Of a DNA stretch of 56,352 nucleotides, positions 54,301 through 56,352 are shown piece after piece (the first letter of the stretch is position 1; every line of letters begins with the position of its first letter). A program made the translations under genes and the position numbers. Origin of the DNA: Niveispirillum sp. (lineage in GTDB: Bacteria; Pseudomonadota; Alphaproteobacteria; Azospirillales; Azospirillaceae); contig NZ_JAGOGJ010000036.1 of NCBI RefSeq assembly GCF_017996735.1, positions 1 through 56,352 on the forward strand, written 5' to 3'. Under the pieces are notes generated by a model, which saw only the letters and a program-made list of their open reading frames with translations, made no database searches and had not been told where the DNA came from.

Positions 54301-56352
54301 ACGGTGCCGGTGTCGCTGCCCGGCGTGATCGTGCCGCCCAGCGTAGGCGTGAACACAACGTCGACGCCGCTGGCGCTGCTGAGGCGCACGGTGAACAGCG
54401 CGTAGCCGGCATCCTCCAGCACGGCCGTGCCGTCGACGGAAATGGTGGGACGGTCATCATCGGCCGGAGTGCTGCCCGGTCCCGCGACAGACCCGTCATC
54501 ATAGATGGTACCAACCCCGGTGACACCCTCGGGGTTCATGATGATCGCGGGGGTGGAGGTGCCGGTGACGGTGATGGGACCCGTGACCAGATTGAAGCTT
54601 TCCGGCCCTTCGTACAGCGCGGGATCGTCGTTGATGACGGGGACGCGGACCAGAACGCTGGTGCTGCCCGGCGCCAGGGTCACGCCGCTGCTGGCGGCAA
54701 CCCAGGTCACGCCATTGTCCGTGGAATATTCCAGATCGGCGGCAAGGCCGATATCGGTGCCGGGCGTGGCATGGCCTACACCGGTGCCCGTGGTGGACAA
54801 GGTCGGGGTGAAGGTCAGGCTTTCGCTGGTCGCACGGCTCAGGCTGACCGTGAAGACCGCGTGGCTGGCGCCCTCGTTGATCGACGGGCTGGTGATGGCG
54901 ATGGTCCGGCGGTCATCGTCGCTGACGGGATTTTGGGTGACGGGCTGGCCGACCGGGTCATAGGGCGTGCCGCTGCCATCATCGATGATGGTGGCCGATT
55001 GTGTGACACTGGCCCCCACGCGCAGTTGCGGGCTATTGCCGGTGCCGTCGGCATATTTCATTTCGGGGTCGCCGAACGCGACCGTCAGGCTGAACTGCTC
55101 CGGCCCTTCATAAGGCAGGTCGTCCACGGTGGCCGCGCGGACATAGAATTCCTTCACCCCCTTCGGCAGGGTGAAACGGCCATCGGTGACGGTCAGGGTG
55201 CTGCCGGCCGGGTCCGACGGGTCGGTGAACACGACCAGTGTCGGTTCCAGGTCGCCGGCCTGCGTCGTGACATGGGTCACGGACAGGTCGATGACCGCAT
55301 CGGCCCTGTGTTCCTTGTTCAACGCGACCTTGAAGACGGCGGCACTGCCTTCCGAAACCTCAGCGCCCGGTCCGGTGACGCTCAGGGTCGGGTTGACATA
55401 GACGGGAACGGCATCCATCAGGGCGACGACGCCGGTCGCACTGGCCCCGGTGCGCGGCGCCGGGTCGGTACCAGTCCCGTCGGCATATTTCAGGAACGGA
55501 TCGACAAAGGACGCCGTCAGGCTGAAATTCTCCGGCGCCTCGGACAGCGTGTCGACATTGGTGGCGGCCTTGACATAGACCGTGGTGACACCGGCCGGCA
55601 GGGTGAAGCGGCCATTCACCACCGTCAGGACCGAGCCGGCGGGATTGGCAGGGTCGGTGTAGATGACAAGGGTCGGGTTCACATCACCGGGCGACGTGGT
55701 AATATCGGCCAGGGCCAGATCGACCTCGACGGCCACGGCCATCGCCTTGCCCAGCGTCAGGGTGAAGACGGCATCCGCCCCCTCCTCCACGCTGGACGGG
55801 CCGGAAATGCCCATGTCGGGGCGTGAATTCAGCGGGTCGGTGATGGTGGCGGCATGGGTAACGCTGGCGCCGGGACGCAAGGCCGGGTTGGCGCCCGTGC
55901 CATCCGCATATTTCAAGGCCGGATCGGCGAAGCCGGCCGTCAGGGTGAAGCTCTCCGGCGTCTCCAACAACTGGTCGGCAACCGTTGCCGCCTTCACATA
56001 GACGGTCGTGACACCGGCCGGCAGGGTGAAGCGGCCATTCACCACCGTCAGGGCCGACCCCTCGGGATTGCTGGGATCCGTGTAGGCCACCAGGGTGGGA
56101 TCAATGTCACCCGCCGCCGTCGTGACATGGGCCAGCGACAGCTCGATATCGGTGGCCACGTTCATGGCCGTGCCCAGCGACAGCGTAAAGACCGCCGGCG
56201 CCCCCTCCACCACACTGCCGCCGCCGGCAATGCTCAAAGCCGGGGGGGCAATGTCGGTGATGATGACAGTGTCGGTGGCGCTGGCGCCGGGACGCAGGGC
56301 GGGGTTGGTCCCCGTGCCATCGGCATATTTCAGCGCCGGGTCGGTGAAGCCC
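39348..56352 (-). CDS. Giant Calx-beta-repeat surface/secreted adhesin, 5' end beyond the window
   Basis: An uninterrupted frame of 5,667 codons plus stop. It is built from roughly 35 Calx-beta-like beta-sandwich units, each recognised by an acidic Ca-binding ending such as LTNDDASVSF, ILNDD or IVDDD and by repeated FxxGxTSxTI and DxxxExDExF motifs. A non-Calx stretch with an EF-hand-like DVDNDGVKDDDE (48117-48152) lies in the middle. The extreme C terminus ends DTVAV, a negative residue followed by hydrophobics, as seen in some type I secretion signals. No RTX nonapeptides are visible. Upstream of the first start-like codon (TTG at 56237) the frame stays open to the window edge, so the N terminus is missing. 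It is very probably exported by the adjacent ABC/HlyD pair and acts in adhesion or biofilm formation. Confidence 0.95.
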   Translation of the reverse strand, partial: GFTDPALKYADGTGTNPALRPGASATDTVIITDIAPPALSIAGGGSVVEGAPAVFTLSLGTAMNVATDIELSLAHVTTAAGDIDPTLVAYTDPSNPEGSALTVVNGRFTLPAGVTTVYVKAATVADQLLETPESFTLTAGFADPALKYADGTGANPALRPGASVTHAATITDPLNSRPDMGISGPSSVEEGADAVFTLTLGKAMAVAVEVDLALADITTSPGDVNPTLVIYTDPANPAGSVLTVVNGRFTLPAGVTTVYVKAATNVDTLSEAPENFSLTASFVDPFLKYADGTGTDPAPRTGASATGVVALMDAVPVYVNPTLSVTGPGAEVSEGSAAVFKVALNKEHRADAVIDLSVTHVTTQAGDLEPTLVVFTDPSDPAGSTLTVTDGRFTLPKGVKEFYVRAATVDDLPYEGPEQFSLTVAFGDPEMKYADGTGNSPQLRVGASVTQSATIIDDGSGTPYDPVGQPVTQNPVSDDDRRTIAITSPSINEGASHAVFTVSLSRATSESLTFTPTLSTTGTGVGHATPGTDIGLAADLEYSTDNGVTWVAASSGVTLAPGSTSVLVRVPVINDDPALYEGPESFNLVTGPITVTGTSTPAIIMNPEGVTGVGTIYDDGSVAGPGSTPADDDRPTISVDGTAVLEDAGYALFTVRLSSASGVDVVFTPTLGGTITPGSDTGTVTDLEYYDAGTTTWRSAAAGVTIAAGATSVIIRVPVVDDLDDEATETLLLGTGAVAGVSNPGGATGTGTITDNDPSFAFQTQSVTVTEGQAMDFVVQRVSGLGTAVTLNYSVLVSSTDSSTLPVTRTGTVSFTADQSQATISLASVNDSRVTDDQRFYLSLSTTDDQVWITQGTIQGTVRNDDAEISIQSITATGPGSDGLFTYTVTLARTNALGFSHAVDWTVTGAGENPAAIGDFTLPASQHVVFAANSDPSAVSDTQTFTFQAAPGLIVNGERAFNVQIAAAGDSVGGVVMGRDAARGTITPTGAAASIEAVTTSRIEGSDPTDPQTQTFRVTLSQAMSQDVVVEWRVQSFGSGTPADANAADFGGTFPTGTVTIAAGQTSALINFAPSPDSTVEPNEKFYVDFSVLSGPAGKVGPAVLGRILNDEASVGFAFPTVSGDEGDAGSNGHLTATVVRADYIRGDAHVDWHVEPLDGVNVADILGYFAAGQDVSGRNGGLPSGTVTITTGNVQADILMELVGNNIVDPSRYFRIVLDNPAAGTALGSVHVTNATILDDDAYFEMGAATLVHEEGQTGGTSIIEVVVNRVGDARLPASVNWSALGSGANPTNALDLQPGNGTGTVLFGAGESTARIQIHVRADDNVEPDEQLTVTLTGTTTPHHTLTSVTSNLSTQVTLTNDDASVSFDGGANLTQSMDEDGAGPGFGGAVFTFTVTRSGDTRQAVSVPWSIPLSGDLTAADFDAVSGTVNFAVGASTATITVRAVADLAVEGDESFSVVLAPVAGGGVSLGAHSTATGTLVNDDVAIQAVLVSAASEGAGGATSTYTYTLSRVGDTTRQASDVNWSVAGTSVVSGGVTYAEALSAGEFASATSGNLTWAAGDTSTRTVTVTVNNDTDVEGDEAFALNLTHNGSDRSNLLGDGLVGVVHDDDATVSITRLSPAAVPEGAAGTSQTVSFRVTRTGDLSSTLTVDLTAVGGTGPTLVTFSPEAETATISFGDGRPDQVVQILGGDQSVDVSYTVQGDDILEVGENITVTLSNPVATPAGGRVADTTVISPTAGSASVALTNDDDKITVTAAQSTVTEGDSGTTPVTFTLTRTGDTTKETIVNWRALPGTGVAVNADDFAGGQEDVQVANNGLPSGRVTFAAGQTSATVTVNVLGDVDVEGDENFLLNLVVVAGNTELTDTPVTILTDDVGYSLVARTDSVVEGNDPSTPRYIIFDLTRDPGGSAASVNWALSGGILLSDIAEIDIDGVSQGQNLSGSHTFTGSQISAVVRVKLVQDAVGEATKTATLTVTDPSGTPAFNPMTASVSLIDDDAGLSISAGVSSIGEGTDSDLTAVDTRPAGSNEDYRELTFTVARTGKLTQVSTVDWTVLAQAGVDADDFVGGVLPSGSLTFAEGETSKTITMRIVSDWKGEADEDVTVQLSNPSTGTGLITATAITTVTNDDAEVGFTANLTEATALSQMEGDSGYVTFSFTVTRTGVTTQAHEVSWRLKTETESGVTVGDFYDAYYDDPSSQHRVKVLPYGTVSFAAGETSKTIEIKVNSDTFAASPANRPWPPEVSSGLEQDEPFTVELFNPATKPANAGVSVAEDADIAHGIIVNDDVRIQIVSINTSLPEGRVPTSANGYDVNPFVQGQQDWVTHTVVVKRMGDLSQAVSFEWFVDEPNFASQMVTAVTNGVSSGSSGILSWAAGDGADKVLYFTAIPDDTPEADYGFDIKVRPNSSALAESARIDEFSVGDDTISTFNDTFDAISGIILGSIVVKRDEAEVWISNDLYRAYDPETSRYDRFGEQTFKTSVTEVKLVNQELGPESNREGTVITAEAASDYTATIGSLSFDADHRTRTVTVNVNRDNLAEQRETFSLFLDNAANGSVGSDQTNVTIIDGDGTDTKFQLNVVGSTAIEGLDTYAQFRLDFGATTTQTNVFQLGFSGSAMLDAAGGKAGDYFRYVQYSTDGGATWISTAPALEFDYVAAPESTSRTQAVQYQFSNAGPEQFANWLDFTDLKEGQGYKVGGAVSGLLFNGTAAPPLDTSGRIYVVLESDGAWIDVDNDGVKDDDETTMAFDSSDLVSTFTNWGGDANSPTQAWRDLVNLAAHAVTIRVNDLPTLANNTNILDLRQFGEDDEIIVDLKALAGNGYATGTTDISVTTDNIFEGGVFTKRDQTVVATASRNGTDYTTTLFAHRWAYSDYAPTEHYLSLQFGTSPQVIFGDFGLGPGSTNPPAPSNVLVDASGFTGQVSFVSGSTGGPLSDVWIPVRADAQIDTSALGIHFGQTETAGTLKGGFVGVADLLSSNAQNTQALEYFRTYVGDPNAELSDIQTYFRSFDSMGIIDAGVKFLHFTVEWDGTGAPTWDVTGLDAAVVVAPQDGNWLQLQMQQDINVAANTGTTAADIQLNDRAAYGEGANSLLPIPPAVGTLTGSGTATWDGTIKVGPGVDSVLVRTAIANDTIDEMVEQINVTASVVSGDDFTVPYGSGTVVLVDDDSPQITVGAGVVYDQNTTRHYLTQTIDINNRSGDTPVLTVNQGFYLSGSQENNAGTDQAFTIVLRYQGQWEAAPISEVLSSSVEGAYNAVAYQHSSPPAFKALNGTREVVNGVDTGFYLYEMNVPAGTLQIMMRSQVETPASLTLEDLTEDEQARAETFTATVGHVDPVIVARATNTTEANGQAVIEVVAVGGDFANGAASVDYGTVDGAWVEHTFVVSRELATVGSFTLQWEVESPTQGDLPAGAGDGEYVNAYYPNPKVGPTEATDFIALGGQSVTSRGVTGTVTFAEGQKEAYITVRVRSDDLAEVDKDFRVKLLGEVIDGTLVTGAFESARLVSNPENPDIYKQSPLSNAGYGRIANDDRTFSVMGMLVKEGVSSVAVRSGNTWASGDGAGLGVPDTNGALAAQGLTAPPGYSLHQFVVTLEGSGPGAASVDWSIVVNGIDGNGGFIEDGTSSQAAGAHRAETVDFLLYDGGQGSYDSALGLTWGTPNGSEVWSAAKTLYFAEGVKQKVVTIAIRDDLLAEDAEEFQIVLSNPVALEGSYSPVGIDALRGTTKVLIADNDGTTVKVDIGWKDGVSGTLHMLTRTGDEITEGTGSTWDFADAAPTSPATDDDKRIVLVFTRSAADATASQAFFEINFGSAAGGGRSGYVVESGNIAEVKPELWRGIVDFAAGATEARVVLRVADDNLVEEDNNLTVTLYDAEYFPTTSEGIRLPWAGTLGWDTVGFGAATGLADWNTTRRDPDAYTATVRVMEDDVRLWFKEFIKSGVNITTYSFDDDRDTSTPDVDLSLWDPRVRVFEGDSAWSGASDQHASANNGDFSFAIDRTGNLNGNLSLSWEVVLDGTATADDFNAALFSGSYVDGNGHTHLVGATPVTVAERTMGATLTIAGLFAPDLTVENDETFHLVFKNPVSSAGDKVLFSPNPEHENDFDARDGRFQGRDVMTVGVTIANDDVVYSVAWNSQNSTGEVLEADPTASSPNVLKFDVTRVVDAGNDTTDGYIGASSVNWRVVPRNGSDITPADFFDTFTKDGQTVLPYGTVNFSPRDTNSTDDILKTVELRIRGDAVVEFGEHFTIELYNPSIGHIDQAAASVDGVIINDDTGLRVENVSVAEGDSGDQAVTVTVTRVGDLIRAGKPVADQITKFNWSVVDIDTNGDDRGTGSFSGTGVEMGDGQGETTTLAVVHGYAEETTTLTFNVKGDATIEADETLKVLLDNVTGIDQVLNNGSGIVTVLNDDTEFSVVATPTYETANNAVVEDAGGTYHFRITRSVSTPQDQTVTWSVVGSGGRNVVDAADFGGTLPSGQVTFTAGELYKDITFSAVSSDGVAEADEVFLVEVTAFGTGAENDLFVTTGTGAKGTIINDDASVFISDSYPITQVEGTNSDVRMYRFEVVRAGSTQPGTSTINWALDFTGMGADASDFTGPTSGTLTFTQDGAQLVEIAIAADSVAETTLQDFNILLSNGSGSTTILTPSVKGIIGDDDYVLSIANASVAEGDGNNSLVFTVTRTGSDSLPAPVSWALDFAGKTASADDFRATSGTFTIPAGVTTYTFTVPVQGDTQWEDDETFTINLDYGTGTASATGTLTNDDEGFSLAEIDDVKENDGAITFRINREGNLTGTSAVTWTITGSGANAASTSGNDNDFTSALTGTVNFADNQTYVDVTVNLATDTQWEPDETYTVTLSSPSAGSSIKSTADGSRTGTILNDDQGYGVSVDVSQITENQTGGNVAVFTITRALGTGASTVKWTLSKLSGDADAVALGDLLIDGQAAGAAAFDGTTLSFANGETSKTVTVSLVGDAVIENPASLRMTLSRDSGDTSSTLITSTADVQVVDDDEKLSLVPLSNPSEAEGNSGLTKISFKVTRTGSAIGDASATVTIAGTGDHPLTIDDIDHIEVGGQTLSPGSLSALLTFADGSMADQLIDIFIKGDTVGEFDERFTVTLSDPVGDTTLDVRTATQTIVNDDPVLELVMATTAVNEGNDNDDRAITFQVRRSGDLSQTATVTWSVQPGTTNPVDADDFGGSLPTGVVIFQAGESVKTVTFVTLGDDVYEPDESFKVVLSNPIGAAILGADSIAGTLSNDDVEVTLVANNTTIIEQHNGQSVTAQFTVTAQGSAASTLVTWHVEGTGLHPTNGADFVSGTLPSGQTTITMNAGIGTATIDIDIAGDDIYGPDEQFRLVIDTVTSFDSNQNPGGGTATVGSATVTVQDDDILIGLSQTETHRYVEDDSGTTEIRFYVDEIQRSANAVTMDHVRVDYHITGEVDGDDITGGSGTDVALSWDAVEERYYIGMSIKGDMQAEGNERFELHLDGARTDSYNGGVEIVPSGARVAAQILDDDFGIGLVSTNLSQAEDGARFVFDVLRTGQVDEALTVQWTLGAPTLTGNQQGVSANDFLDPVTGQPFSATTSTPLTGTLTFNAGQSTARFSLEASHDLVPETDERFAVKVEVTEVGGVPLTANDNQVALLEGVILNDETLPMPFDPAVDHVTHPTLDTVAV
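55140..56352 (-). repeat. Tandem ~423-base (141-residue) units within the adhesin gene
   Basis: The segment beginning GACACCGGCCGGCAGGGTGA recurs at 55587 and 56010, a period of exactly 423 bases, with long identical runs between copies. A more diverged copy lies 432 bases earlier at ~55165. The translated unit contains FTLPAGVTTVYVKAAT and LKYADGTG. The window edge lies within the next copy, which is consistent with an assembly break in the array. Confidence 0.85.

Noticed and set aside
55140..56352. Regular repeats at the right edge considered as a CRISPR array
   Set aside because: The period is 423 bases, in frame and coding. There are no short direct repeats with unique spacers and no cas genes.

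Overview
The window comes from a high-GC proteobacterium. Several traits point to an alphaproteobacterium of the Azospirillaceae/Rhodospirillales or sphingomonad type: three SusC-like TonB receptors, alphaproteobacterial intergenic palindromes, and phenylpropanoid and beta-oxidation gene sets packed with overlapping start and stop codons. No rRNA, tRNA or phylogenetic marker is present, so the genus stays open. The left edge is almost certainly a contig end: the first ~19 bases match a Nextera transposase mosaic end with two mismatches and interrupt a TonB receptor. The right edge lies inside a giant repetitive gene.

Left region (1-14.2 kb): hydroxycinnamate/aromatic-acid catabolism. A minus-strand run (cupin-like protein, DUF6282 metal hydrolase, AAHS-type aromatic acid/H+ symporter, two LigI-like amidohydrolases, TonB receptor) diverges at ~6.6-6.86 kb from a plus-strand run. 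The plus-strand run holds an HpcH/HpaI aldolase, an ADP-forming feruloyl-CoA synthetase-like enzyme, a hydroxycinnamoyl-CoA hydratase/lyase, a carboxymuconolactone decarboxylase-like protein and an aldehyde dehydrogenase. Together these can import a lignin-derived acid, activate it to a CoA ester, cleave the side chain to a benzaldehyde plus acetyl-CoA, oxidise the aldehyde and process ring-cleavage products. A YkgJ-like cysteine-cluster protein and an SDR follow.

Middle region (14.2-36.2 kb): a full-length TonB receptor diverges from an NMT1-like periplasmic binding protein. A tight minus-strand operon of twelve genes (30966 to 18256) then encodes a CoA-ester degradation route: NPD-type flavoenzyme, acyl-CoA dehydrogenase, crotonase, SDR, cysteine-rich protein, Fcs-like AMP-forming CoA ligase, thiolase, fused hydratase/dehydrogenase, HSD10-like dehydrogenase, PaaG-like crotonase, class III CoA-transferase/racemase, thioesterase. 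Its promoter, and the divergent promoter pair of a third TonB receptor and another crotonase, carry the same 20-bp palindrome (GTTACY-N8-GGTAAC). Two paralogous TetR regulators sit beside these promoters, so a small shared regulon is likely.

Right region (36.2-56.35 kb): a type I secretion locus on the minus strand: a Calx-beta-repeat giant adhesin of more than 5,660 residues (N terminus beyond the window), an ABC exporter and an HlyD-family adaptor. The exporter's nucleotide-binding domain keeps Walker A but lacks a recognisable LSGGQ signature, the catalytic Glu and the switch His, which is unexpected for a stand-alone exporter.

Possible novelties are the degenerate exporter/giant adhesin pair, a small family of perfectly paired intergenic hairpins linked to a shared GC-rich motif, and two crotonases with Gln in place of the catalytic Glu at the same residue number.
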